From: Prosopocoilus inquinatus
Taxonomy: Eukaryota; Arthropoda; Insecta; Coleoptera; Lucanidae
Assembly: GCA_036172665.1 (NCBI GenBank)
Contig: CM069877.1
Location: 24,019,001-24,083,000, forward strand
Length of the DNA: 64,000 nt
Direction: 5' to 3'
The position numbers and the translations under genes are program-made. The notes beneath the pieces were generated by a model, which saw only the letters and a list, made by a program, of their open reading frames with translations, was not told the DNA's origin and searched no databases. Below, one piece after another: positions 1-9,937 of this stretch. Every line of letters begins with the position of its first letter. The stretch's first letter is position 1.

Positions 1-709
1 AGATTTGTGCATCCAGGACATGAATGCAGGAAGATTAAATTAATACGGAGACTTAACCTGTATCCTACATCGTATTATCTACACAGAAAAAAAGTTGTAG
101 TAAAAATGGAGACAGAAACAAATTGTAGGAGATATTCGTAGGATTGTAGGAATTGTTCATACAATTGTGAGGCAGGACTCTATTCTTATCGTAAAATTTA
201 TTACAATTCTTCTAATATTTGCTATAATTTGTGTCTGTCTCTATTTTTACTACAATTGTGTTACTTTTTACTACTCATTTTTTTCTGTGTACCGAGACAA
301 TTCATCATTTTAATAGAAATGAAAGTGCAGAAGGTAGGAGCTACAACTATGAAACAATCACTTTAAATAATTTTATTAAAGTGTAAGAAGTATTATTACG
401 TGTGAGTGATTAGATGATTTATAATATTTAAAGGTGGTCAAAGTACAGTATTCTTAATAAAAATTGTTAAAAAAAAAGATTAGTTTGCAGTAATTTTGAA
501 GATATTCGCACTTAAAGTCAAAAATAATGTGTACGGATAAAGAAAGAATGTATTGAATTGCAATTTTGAAAGCATTTCCGTAAATTATGAACTTCATGAA
601 TGACAATGTACAAATAATGTCTTATTACTTGCAGTTACTTTTGCAGTTAAATATAGTAATTTGACAATAATATGTGGTTTGTTTTATTAGCTTAAAATCT
701 AGTAAATAT
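1..709 (+). repeat. Interspersed repeat A, copy 1 (partial)
   Basis: This stretch matches 31850-32345 (same strand) and 16190-16840 (opposite strand) almost base for base, apart from a nested insertion at 82-289. It is the inner part of a non-autonomous TIR element that is more complete in the other two copies. It is cut off by the window start on the left and by a gypsy LTR at 710 on the right. No coding potential is seen. Confidence 0.85.
82..289. mobile_element. Short TA-flanked MITE nested in repeat A
   Basis: The two undisturbed copies of repeat A lack this segment, so its borders are defined by an empty site. The ends are inverted repeats beginning CACAGAAAAAAA and ending TTTTTTTCTGTG, and TA is present on both sides (80-81 and 290-291). 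This fits a Tc1/mariner-type non-autonomous element of about 208 bp. It contains no ORF. Confidence 0.8.
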
Positions 710-1019
710 TGTGGCGTGCCACTTAGCTCACTACGTCACACTGAAGGTGTCAAGGAGTTGGCCGCCGGGCTGTCTGTACCGAACAAACTCGACTTTTCCA
801 GCATAGAACAAACGAGAAGGCAGAGTAGAATATAAAATCGGCCGGGGTGGACTCAGCAGTCAGTCGAGTTCTAATTAGCGATCGTCGAAGTTAGATGTAG
901 TGTATAAAATAAATTGTTGCAAATAAATTAGATGTTAATCATTATTAAATTACGGTTAAGTTTGTTACCGAGTGTTTTATTCGATTAAATAAATTAATTT
1001 AAACCCTAGAAACGTAACA
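710..1019 (+). repeat. Gypsy copy 1 5' LTR
   Basis: It begins TGTGGCG and ends CGTAACA, matching the LTRs at 4995-5327 and 60608-60933. It holds a TATA-like box (TATAAAATCG at 831-840) followed by ACTCAGxAGTCAGTCGA, a plausible promoter and initiator region. AATAAA-type polyadenylation signals lie after about 906. It is 310 bp against 333 bp for the 3' LTR, with several small indels, so the pair is not recent. Confidence 0.92.
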
Positions 1020-1104
1020 GTGGTGTCAGGTGCAAATAAATAAACAATTTAAAGTAAATTAAATTTAATCAGATTATTAAATAAGTACAGTATCGGAAAA
1101 AACA

Positions 1105-1653
1105 ATGGCTACGAGAAAAGTGTTGTTGAAAGACTTAAAAGTGGCCGAATTAAAAACCGAATTGGAAGAACAAGAGTTAGAAACCTGTAGTTTGAAAGGT
1201 GCACTTCAACGGCGTCTCCGATGCGATTTGTTGACAGCTGGTGAAGATACAGAGACGTACCTTTTCGAAATTTCGTGTGGTCCCGCCGATTTTAATAAAA
1301 TCTTGAAGGATGAATTTCGAGAACAATTCAGAAATTTAGAGGAAAAGCTTCTAGAACAATCTGGAAATTTCAAGGACGAACTTCGAGAATAATCCAGAAA
1401 TTTGGACGAGAAGTTTCAAAAACAGTCTGGCAATTTAGAGAAGCTTCGAGAACAATCCAGAAATTTAGAGGAAAAGCTTCTAGAACAATCTGGAAACTTC
1501 AAGGACGAACTTCGAGAACAATCTGTAAACTTCAAAGATGAGTTGCAAACTAAATTGATGGAACAATCCAGAAATTTGGACGAGAAGTTTCAAGAACAGT
1601 CTGGAAATTTAGAGAAGCTTCGAGAACTGTTCGACGTGCTTGACCAATTTTGA
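1105..1653 (+). pseudogene. gag: Gypsy copy 1 gag remnant: SAP-like N-terminus plus hendecad coiled coil
   Basis: The reading frame starts at ATG 1105, about 85 bp after the LTR. Residues 8-40 resemble a SAP-type helix-turn-helix (LKVxELKxELxxxxLxTxxLKxxLxxRL). From about residue 70 the protein is a tandem 11-residue coiled coil with units such as LREQSRNLEEK and LLEQSGNFKDE. An in-frame TAA at about 1390 replaces CAA in the equivalent repeat unit. The frame ends at 1653, before the gag core that is still present in the copy at 61673-62240, so about half of gag is deleted. The SAP-like domain could bind DNA or chromatin; that role is inference. Confidence 0.8.
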
Positions 1654-1689
1654 CCACATAATGACGTGACAAAAACGACTGCTTGCTGC

Positions 1690-2811
1690 TTGCGATGGTG
1701 TCCTCCATCTCCCGCCAACTTGAAACAAACGTGCCAGAAGCGACAGTCCCAATGAAATTATGGGAAATGGTTATGTCAACTGCCCAGGAATTGACTCCAG
1801 ATCAGAAGACAAAAGCAAAAAATCTGATCGGCCGCTATTAAGATGTATTCGAGATAGAAAATGAATCCAAGGGAAGAACTGATGTCGTGAAACACAAAAT
1901 AGAGACTGGAGAAGAAAGCCCTATCCGTCAAGCTCCAAGGCGATTACCATTACCTGGCCGGCTCAAAGATCTTGTCAACTTTGGACTTAAAGAATGGATA
2001 TTAGCAAGTAGAGCTGGCGCCTGAAGATCGAGAAAAGACGGCGTTTTCCGTTGGTATGGGTCTGTGGCAATTCATAGTGATGCCATTCGGGTTATGTAAT
2101 GCTCCAGCGACATTCGAGAGGTTAATGGAGACGGTTCTGAAAGGTCTGTCCTGGACAACGTGCATGGTGTACCTTGACGACATAATTGTCGTGGGAAAAA
2201 CGTTCGACGACCACCTGAGGAACCTGGAAGGAGTGTTCCAGCGGCTTCGCGGAGCTAGACTAAAGCTTAGCCTCAAGAAGTGCCATCTGTTCCAGAAGGA
2301 AGTGAATTACCTGGGGCACATTGTTAATGGAAATGGAATCGCCGTGGACCCTGTGAAGATTCAGGTGGTGAAAGACTGGCCAACTCCCAGAAATAAACAC
2401 CAAATAAGGAGTTTCCTTGGCCTGTGCACTTACTATCGGCGCTACGTTCCTGGAATTGCAGACATTGCTAAGCCGTTGACAAAACTCACTGAAGAAGGTC
2501 GTCCATTTGAATGGGACCAGCAATGTCAAATTGGTTTTGAACAACTAAAGCAGTACTTGATTAGTGCTCCTATTCTGAGTTATCCTCTCCCGGAAGGCAA
2601 GTTTGTCGTGGACACATATGCTAGCAACTTTGGTTGGATTGGTTGGATTGGTGGCGTACTCTCTCAGATACAAGAGGGGCAAGAGAAGGTGATCGGCTAC
2701 TTCAGTAAAGTCCTATCAAAGCCGGAACGAAACTATTGCGTCACAAGAAGGGAATTGCTAGCCGTCGTAAAAACGATAGATAGAACATTTCTACAAATAC
2801 TTGTATGGTAG
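1690..2811 (+). pseudogene. pol: Gypsy copy 1 pol: linker and C-terminal half of reverse transcriptase
   Basis: The pol N-terminal linker (1707-1975) joins abruptly to the middle of RT at about 1976. Downstream, 2056-2811 is a clean RT C-terminal half: FGLCNAPATFERLM, the catalytic YLDDI box, GHIV, and the thumb/connection motif FLGLCTYYRRYVP. The RT fingers and half of the palm, with the first catalytic Asp, are missing. A nonsense codon interrupts the frame at about 2002. A tandem 12-bp duplication around 2632-2652 inserts four residues in the RNase H start. It cannot encode an active RT. The same internal deletion is seen at 62500-62590. Confidence 0.9.
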
Positions 2812-3064
2812 ACGCTTCCTCCTGAGGACCGACCGTGCCGCTCTAAAATGGCTTCTCCGTTTCAAGGACCCAGAAGGGCAAGTTGCACGATGGATCGAAC
2901 GACTTAAGGAGTACGATTTTGAAATTCAGCATCGGGCAGGAACTAGCCATCGAAATGCCGATGCTTTGTCGAGAAGACCCTGTACCGAAGACTGTAAGCA
3001 CTGTAGTCGTTTGGACGAGAAAATAGCCACGACTGCGAGGACAGCCATTGTTGACGACAAATGA
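2801..3064 (+). pseudogene. Gypsy copy 1 RNase H C-terminal part
   Basis: The frame continues from RT after a one-base shift around 2800. It shows the RNase H end typical of gypsy pol: YGRRFLLRTD, a D-A-LKWLL motif, and HRAGxxHRNADALSRRPC at the RT-RNase H to integrase linker. The same frameshift is present in the copy at 63330, so it was inherited rather than acquired here. Confidence 0.85.
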
Positions 3065-4214
3065 TTTGAAATTAGTGCTAGAGTGGAAAAGCAGGGACGC
3101 GAGGCCTGCCTGGGAAGAGGTAGCACCATGTGCACCGTCCGTAAACTCATACTGGGCGCAATGGGACTCCATAGTGTTGGATCGTGGTCTTCTGACAGGA
3201 AGCATAGAGAATCAGGAAGGCATGGAACAGAAGACACAGTTACTAATCCCCAAGAATAGGGTGCCAGAAGTTTTGAGGGAACTTCACGATGGAACTTCGG
3301 GAGGGCATCTGGGAGTTAAGAAGACTATGGAGAAAGTGCGCGAAAGATTTTACTGGGTGAACTGCAAGGAAGACGTGAAGGATTGGTGCAGAACGTGTGC
3401 AGTCTGCGCAGCCAGTAATGGTCCCCACAGGCGGGACAAGGCCCCCATGAGACAGTACAACATTGGAAGTCCTTTTGAGAGAGTTGCCATCGATGTAGCC
3501 GGCCCATTTCCGGAAACGAATGGTGGAAACAAGTACATTGTCTTGGTAATGGACTACTTTAGCAAGTGGGTTGAAGCTTACGCCCTACCTAACCAAGAGG
3601 CAGTCACTATTGCGGAAGTCCTTGTCAGGGAATGGATCAGTCGGTATGGTGCACCTATGGAACTGCATTCAGACTAAGGAAGGAACTTTGAATCGGACTT
3701 GTTCAAGAACGTGTGTACTCTGCTCGGCGTACGAAAAACTAGAACAACTGCACTCCACCCACAGTCGGACGGAATGGTGGAAAGGTTCAATAGAACCATC
3801 AACCGACATTTTTCCAAGGTCGTTTCCGATCATCAGAGGGACTGGGACACGTACATTCCCCTGTTTCTAATGGCATACCGCTCATCTGTTCATGAGACAA
3901 CAGGGGAGACTCCCGCGAAAGTGGTATTCGGGCGAGAGCCGAGACTGCCCTGCGACCTGAAGTTTGGTGTGAAGCCTGGCGAAGTCTCTGCCGACGAAGA
4001 TTACGTAAGCAAATTACGCAGGAAAATGGACGACACCCACAACCAAGTGCGTCACAATATACAGACGGCCAGCGATCGGATGAAGGAGCACTATGACATC
4101 AACGCTCAACACTTGGGATACCAATCTGGAGCACTGGTTTGGCTTTATAACCCCCAAAGACATCGAGGCCTGTCCCCAAAACTGCAGACCTCTTGGAAGG
4201 TCCTTACAAAGTGA
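3048..4214 (+). pseudogene. Gypsy copy 1 integrase
   Basis: The zinc-binding HHCC region lies at about 3265-3420 (H...H, CxxC in CRTCAVC). The catalytic core starts with VAIDVAGPF (first Asp) and continues to LHSD, where an in-frame TAA at 3675 breaks the frame. The core resumes at 3699 with TALHPQSDGMVERFNRTI, which contains the catalytic Glu. A further one-base shift near 4193 separates the C-terminal GPY/F module. Family assignment to Ty3/gypsy integrases is firm; function is lost through the stop and the shifts. Confidence 0.9.
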
Positions 4215-5029
4215 AGAAACGGATCAACGACGTCGTTTACCGCATCAAGAAGGTCCCCCATGGCAAATCCAAAGTAATTCACTTCAACCGGATAGCCCCT
4301 TACCATGGAGAAGCAGATGAAGGGATAGTGCAAAGGGCGCAAGTTTCCGAAGTGAACTTCGAAACCTTCATGTCTCATCACGCTGAAGGAAGTAAGGCAC
4401 GGTTTGGAGTGACCACGGAGAAGCAACAAGATCTCTTTAAAGTGCCACTGGAGTACAGTCTGGCCCACTGCGTAACAGAAGACCTGAAAATGTCCAAAGC
4501 AATCGTTCAGGTGTTTAGGAAGAAATTTGGCCAAATCGAGGAGCTCCGAAGACAGCATCCAGTGGTAGGCAAGAGTCTGCAGATCATCGATTCGATGGCA
4601 GATCGGAGGCGCCACGTGCATTATTTAGTCACTAAGAAGACATCAAGCGGTAAACCTGATTATCAAAGTATGTGGAAAGCCCTATATAGCCTGAGGAGAC
4701 AGCTAATAGAGAACCACCAGATGAAGTTAGCCATCCCCAAATTGGGCTGCGGATTGGACGGACTAGACTGGAGAGTAATTCGAAGCATGCTGAAAGTTAT
4801 CTTCTACAGAACGGGAATTGAAGTCCTAGTCTGCAGCCACCACCCACAGACAACAGTCAGCAACAGCAAAACCGTGGAGTGCTACTTCTTCCAGACGGGA
4901 AATTGCAACAATGGGCCAGCATGTAGATTCCGACACCCTCCTTCAAGACTCACCAGGAACATTTCGAGACGAAACGTTTTTAAGAAGGGGGCAGTGTGGC
5001 GCGCCACCCAGCTCACTACGTCAAACTGA
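4193..5029 (+). CDS. GPY/F module + TARG1-like macrodomain + CCCH zinc finger (C-terminus of gypsy Pol)
   Basis: This 278-residue frame is the Pol C-terminus. Residues 2-40 are the integrase GPY/F module (GPYKV...HFNRIAPY). Residues about 81-215 resemble the TARG1/OARD1 macrodomain, an ADP-ribosyl-glutamate hydrolase fold: HCVTED near the start, HYLVTKK (K148 at the place of human K84), and GCGLDGLDW (D189 at the place of human D125). The glycine-rich ADP-ribose loop of TARG1 is changed (MSKAIV at 100-105). Residues 230-248 form a CCCH finger, C-x7-C-x5-C-x3-H, starting CYFFQTGNC. The frame runs into the 3' LTR. A 2-nt gap relative to 60560 shifts the last residues. The same module occurs at 54166-54351 and 60357-60607. 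Hydrolase activity and RNA binding are inferences from fold and residues. Confidence 0.85.
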   Translation: MEGPYKVKKRINDVVYRIKKVPHGKSKVIHFNRIAPYHGEADEGIVQRAQVSEVNFETFMSHHAEGSKARFGVTTEKQQDLFKVPLEYSLAHCVTEDLKMSKAIVQVFRKKFGQIEELRRQHPVVGKSLQIIDSMADRRRHVHYLVTKKTSSGKPDYQSMWKALYSLRRQLIENHQMKLAIPKLGCGLDGLDWRVIRSMLKVIFYRTGIEVLVCSHHPQTTVSNSKTVECYFFQTGNCNNGPACRFRHPPSRLTRNISRRNVFKKGAVWRATQLTTSN

Positions 5030-5327
5030 AGGCGTCAAGGAGTCGGTTCGTTATGCGTCATTGGCTGCCACGCCACCGGGGCCTATATCGAACAAACTAG
5101 ACTTTTCGAGCCATGGAACAAACTAGAAGGCAGCGTAGAATATAAAATCGGCCGGGGTGGACTCAGGAGTCAGTCGAATTCTAAATAGCGATCGTCGAAG
5201 TTGGATTTAGTGTGTAAATAAATTGTTACAACTAAATTAGATTGTAAGCATTATTAAATTACGGTTAAGTTTTTACCGAGTGTTTTATTCAATTAAATAA
5301 ATTAATTTAAACCCTAGAAACGTAACA
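4995..5327 (+). repeat. Gypsy copy 1 3' LTR
   Basis: It begins TGTGGCG directly after a purine tract and ends CGTAACA. It has a TATA-like box at about 5141 and carries about 20 bp (around 5050-5090) that the 5' LTR lacks, so the LTR pair has diverged. Confidence 0.92.
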
Positions 5328-5328
5328 A

Positions 5329-5640
5329 TATCTAACTGAAAATGTCTATCTAACATCTAATGTAAAACACGATGTTGTTAATGAATTGCACAAACCAGCA
5401 AGAATAAACTTCCACCATTATCGAGTAATAATAAAAGGTCTCGGAGATCTTTTCCAAGCAGACTTAATTGAAATGCTTCCTTATTCAAAGATAAACAAAA
5501 GGTACAAGTACATTCTGACAGTGATCAACGCATTGTCTAAATATGTTTGGGGAATAGCATTAAAAAAATAAGACAGACAAAGAAGTAACCAATGCTTTTC
5601 AATCGATTTTATTTGATGGTAGAAATTCTAAACCGAAAAG
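5329..5640 (+). pseudogene. Polinton/Maverick integrase fragment
   Basis: A frame from 5329 reads through ELHKPARINFHHYRV and FQADLIEMLPYSKINK to RYKYILTVI. This is the conserved core of the integrase of Polinton/Maverick elements (the F54H12.3 type of transposon-derived protein). The first catalytic Asp (QADL) is present. The residue after TVI, normally the second catalytic Asp, is Asn here. A one-base shift near 5565 moves the frame, after which KTDKEVTNAFQSILF continues to about 5635. No other Polinton gene is seen. It is sandwiched between a gypsy LTR and a truncated minus-strand gypsy. Confidence 0.72.
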
Positions 5641-6095
5641 GAATAGCTGTCTTTTTTCGTGATATAATTTAATCGCCTGTAATCCACACAGAAACGCGTG
5701 CTGCCGTCCTTTTTAGTTACAAGTACAACAGGAGATGCCCATGGACTTTGCGACGGTTCAATAATTCCTTGGCCCTGCATCTTCTTTATTAACTTGTCAG
5801 TCTCTTCTCTCCTCGCCAATGGCAGTCTTCGTGCGGATTGACGAATTGGATTCGAATCGCCAGTGTTTATTCTGTGCTGAACAATGTCCGTCCGGGTTAA
5901 GTTTTCATCGGTAAAGGCGAAGATTCTTTTGAATTTTCGAAACAATTCTCCTATGTCTTCTGTTTCCAGCAATTTCTCTAGTAGTGGTGGTAGAGTGTCA
6001 GACTGATGCCGAGTGGATGCATCGTTTACTTGAATGTGGTTCACAGAAGCAATTGCTTCACATTTGCCCATCACTGCTCCGCTGGGTATGGTCAC
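5628..6095 (-). pseudogene. pol: Gypsy B pol start: linker and RT fingers
   Basis: The frame contains the conserved gypsy stretch [19 protein letters not shown], then [16 protein letters not shown] and [17 protein letters not shown], which is the RT finger and first palm region. It ends at about 5637 where homology stops, before the catalytic palm. The stretch 6096-6202 between it and the protease frame holds stops (for example near 6139), so gag-pro and pol are separated by mutation or by a degraded frameshift region. Confidence 0.85.
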
Positions 6096-6202
6096 TGGGT
6101 AACTGTTGACATTTGGAAGACGAATAGGAATTTTTTCTTAGATCTTCACCAAAGTTCCAGCCAGTAAAATTCCTTTCTTGGCGCTGCTGATCTCAGTTGG
6201 CT

Positions 6203-7711
6203 CTATGATTCCGGCAGGATAGCTGCAAGATTGCCTTCCAACTTCCCCGGAATTAACTTATTAACACTTTCTTCCAATATTACTTTTAGCACTGTAGATA
6301 GATTTCCAGGAACGTGGAGAGGTATTTCTTCAGATCCAATTCGTAGAACTTTATCTTTTAAATCTACAATCAAACCGTTTTTCTTCATGAAGTCCACTCC
6401 CAGTATGAAGTCGTCAACAATGTCTGCCACTAACACCCTGTGTCTGAATTTCATACTTCCAATCTTCATGTCAATTTCGGCTTCACCACAAACTGGAGTA
6501 ACCTCGTCAGTAGCTGTTTGGATGTGATATACCTTTCCATTATTTACTAGATTGCATTTTGGTAGAAGATCTGTTCTTATGATAGACACATTCGCTCCGG
6601 TATCAATTGTGAATTGAAAAGATCTCTCACCAATTTTTCCATCTGCTATCAAACTATTTTCATTGTTCCTTATCCTGGAAATGGAGACAATCCTGGGGCT
6701 CTTTGCCGAGTCAATCACCATTCGGCCCTTCTTTCTGACTGGTTTTGATTCAAAGTCATTGTCTTTGCGCGCCCGTTTGCGACGGCAATTGGAACTCACA
6801 TGACCTGACTTGCCACAATTCCAACAAGTTATGATTCTCCTGGTAACAGCCATCTTCTCTTCCAGGTGTCTTAGCCTTTTCTCAAGGTCGTTGTCATCGA
6901 CTGCTTGCATTCCTCGCACTCGTACTAGGCTTCTGGATGCTTGCTTGGCCACCTCGAACTCAAGTGCACGGACCAGTACATCTGTGCATTTGGAGAAGTT
7001 ACCCAAGCGCAATACTTGCTGCATTTCTTGATCTTTAATATCGTCCATGAATGCTTGGATGGCCAAACGGTGAAAAACTGATTCAGGTAAGAAATCTCCA
7101 TATGCCATGCGCACCAATCTCTCAATGTTGAGTTCAAACTCTTGAAGTGACTCACCATTCTTCTGGGTACGAATTTTCAGTTGGATGGTGTGGAGTTGCT
7201 TCATGTGTGCGTCATCAAAACGCATGTCCAAATTTTCCACTAATTGGTCAAAATTACCCTGAATTTCTTCAGGAATTGACTGTAGCGCATTCAATTCTAA
7301 ACCTCGCAGAGCCAAAACTAGTGTTGCAGCTTTATCGCAGTCATTCCAACCATTTACATCGGCAGCAATTTTAAATTGCCGTATGAAAGTAGACCATGGC
7401 AAGTCGCCGTCAAATTTTGGTGCTTTCAATTTGTGATTTGACGATACAGATGATGGTGTAATAGTGCGCCCAAGTTCCACTTTATGCAGGTGTTTAGCTA
7501 AGTCTTCTAGTTTATCCTGGAACTGAATTTTCATTCCACCAAATTTCTCGTCGAATTCAAATTTCATGTCCTTAATTGTACTATCAAACTGATTTCGTAC
7601 GCCTTCAATTTTCTCGTCACATTCGGTTTTAAGATCTTCGATCCTTTCGTCGATTTGCATCTTCATGTTTTCTATATTCAGATTTCAAATTCAAATGTTT
7701 CCACGTCTTTA
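6203..7711 (-). pseudogene. gag: Gypsy B gag-protease, N-terminus cut off by insertion
   Basis: The longest frame is 487 residues from 7666, and reading continues upstream to 7711 (GKDVETFEFEI). Residues 1-75 form a coiled coil. Residues about 83-240 are the gag core (LKAPKFDGDLPWSTFIRQFK onward). A CCHC zinc knuckle, CWNCGKSGHVSSNC, binds nucleic acid. A retropepsin-like protease active site, FTIDTGANVSII, lies near residue 353. The N-terminal gag part is at 11811-11945, on the other side of the inserted transposon. Unlike the plus-strand family, gag core, knuckle and protease are all kept. Confidence 0.88.
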
Positions 7712-9087
7712 CCCACTAAGCAAGCATAGAATGTTACGTAGCATTTCTGAAACGTTTTCAACACAACAACACAGCAATATTTTGAACAAAATGTTGATAG
7801 AATATTACAAGTGGTATGTGGAATTTTATGAAACAACAATGTAATGTTACTACATAACAGAATAATAACATTTATTGAAAATATCGAAATAACTTTACAG
7901 CACTGCATGAAACATTACATAATATTGTTGAAACATGATACTTTTATGATAAGTAAAGTTTTATTTAAATGTTATAATAACAACCCAAATTCAACGATAT
8001 TTCTCAATTATTTAATGCGCCTGTGCGTAATAATATGGCGTCGCAACTTTTGCTGCTCTTCACTATTTTCGACAATTTACTAGACTTAAGGTATTTTCCG
8101 ATTGCTACTAATAGTGCTGATTGTCGTTGCTGTTCTTAATTTGGGGACATGAAACATCATCTATTTAATGAACAGGTAAACAGTTTATGGACTAATTTAA
8201 TACTTCTACTTTACGTATAAAACTGAATGCGACACCTTAAGTATACTATACATATGTATATAATATATATTATACATATATTTGGAAAATATCTTGTATT
8301 AACATACGCGCAATATGTCGCAGATTGAATTTGTACTACCTCCTACCTCTTTCAAATGTTTATTGTTAAAAACGTAAAATGAAAAGGAGTAGGAACGTTA
8401 AATCATAGTTTCCTAAAGAAAAATAAAATATCTGACAATCGAAAAAATACAGGGTGTTTGAAAATTGCTAGTACAAGAAAAAAACTGTGGCATCTGGAAG
8501 TCCTAAGAAATCCAAAAAAAAAGCATTTTAAAAAATTTCTTTTATTATTTTTATATTTTTTTCCATAAAATAACGCCATTTCCATCACCTCATTATTCAT
8601 GTTATTATCATCTTAACTCAGTGGCGTAACAACAATTTTAGCCAAATTTTTAGTAATTTTTATTTCGAAAACTAAAGGACTTTTATTGGAATTTTTTTGC
8701 CGAACATCAACTCACCATCCCCAATAACCAATTTAACCAATTTAAACATCCGGTATATCTCGACTTCTTACACGTGACAAAAACTGATAACGTTCACTAC
8801 ATGCACTGAGTGTATCTCCAACTCATTTTATTACGTGAGGTTAGAAGAAGATGGGAGATAGACTGAGTGGGCACTCAGTGCATTAGTGCATTAGTGTCAA
8901 CAGAAAACGCTACGAGTTAATTTTAAAATGTGGGTATTAAGATTCAACTTTTTTTTAATATCTGCAAATTAGCATATTTGTTGGTGAAAGTGGTCAATGC
9001 CAGAAGAAATTTAAAGTACTATTTTACTATACTATATTTCATTTTGTATTTTGACAGTTATTGCGAATATCACAGAACCTATACTGT

Positions 9088-9937
9088 CAGGGCCCCCGCG
9101 AGGCCAAAAGCCGCCCCCGTGCCAATCCATATTTTGGCGCCCTCTGACAGATTTGAGTTGGGGCAAACAAAAACGGTCAATTATCAAAATTATTAAAAAT
9201 TAAAAGAAAAGAAATGGAAAAAACAGAAAAAATTTTAAACATTTTCCTTCACATTTTTTAAACATTCTCCTTCACTTTTTCTAAACATTCTCCTTCACTT
9301 TTTCTAAACATTCTCCTTCACTTTGTTTAAACATTCTCCTTCGCTTTTTTTAAGCATTCTCCTTCACTTTTATTTAAACATTTTCCTTCATTTTTTCAAA
9401 TTCCTAGCTGCCGTAAGCCCCTAAAAACGAAGGGAAGCGCTTTCTTCTCATCTGACCGAGAAGACCTCTGTTTAGACCCCTCCCCCCTCCCAGAATGCAA
9501 GTGGGCGAAGCCCGCTAGTTACTAATATTAGAAAAAAAGAAACAAAATCACGAAAGCAAAAGGAAGATAAATTTATAAAAACTTAAAAAGTGAAATATAA
9601 TTTGTTTTTTTGTTAACCAAACCGTAACAGCTTACATAATTTATTTTTTTACCTAATAAAATTATTAAATTTTTATGAAAAATTTCTACTTTTAATTGCC
9701 GCAGTTAACTGTTCTATTTTAGTCGACGTTTTGCCGTGAGGTTGACGGCTTCATCAAAACTTGTGGTTAGTTTTTCGAATAATTTATACCAAATAAGAAA
9801 CTGTTTCCCATTATTTTTCTTTTCTTGGGCGAAAAAAATGACAAAATATGTCAAATGACCAAGATGTTAATTGCCGCCCCTTGAACATGGCGCCCGCGTG
9901 CACTGCACGCTTTGCACATATGGTTACGGGGGCCCTG
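9088..9937. mobile_element. hAT-like MITE nested in the 4.1-kb element
   Basis: It begins CAGGGCCCCCG and ends CGGGGGCCCTG. It is flanked by 8-bp repeats TATACTGT (9080-9087) and TGTACTGT (9938-9945), which differ at one position. The 8-bp duplication and CAGG ends point to the hAT superfamily. It is 850 bp, more GC-rich at its ends than the surroundings, and carries a minisatellite. Confidence 0.75.
9236..9395 (+). repeat. About 24-bp minisatellite, about 6-7 copies
   Basis: Imperfect tandem units of the form TAAACATTCTCCTTCACTTT repeat about every 23-26 bases inside the hAT-like MITE. Unit length varies through T-run length. Confidence 0.85.

Larger units (their letters stand above)
710..5327 (+). 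mobile_element. Ty3/gypsy retrotransposon copy 1, internally deleted, with captured macrodomain
   Basis: Two LTRs (710-1019 and 4995-5327) flank gag and pol remnants in the order gag, RT, RNase H, integrase, GPY/F, macrodomain, CCCH finger. A primer-binding-site-like stretch (TGGTGTCAGGTGC) follows the 5' LTR and a purine tract (AAGAAGGGGGCAG) precedes the 3' LTR. The protease, most of gag and the N-terminal half of RT are deleted, and several frameshifts and stops break pol, so this copy is dead. ATAT sits on both sides and could be a 4-bp target duplication. However, the left flank is repeat A and the right flank is a Polinton fragment, so recombination between copies is also possible. Confidence 0.95.

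Noticed and set aside
5386..5571. Polinton integrase as evidence for a whole Polinton virus-like element
   Set aside because: No polymerase B, protease, ATPase or capsid gene, and no long TIR, is seen nearby. Only about 310 bp of integrase remain.
9236..9395. Regular short repeats as a possible CRISPR array
   Set aside because: There are no unique spacers, the units are directly adjacent, and the genome is eukaryotic. It is a minisatellite in a MITE.
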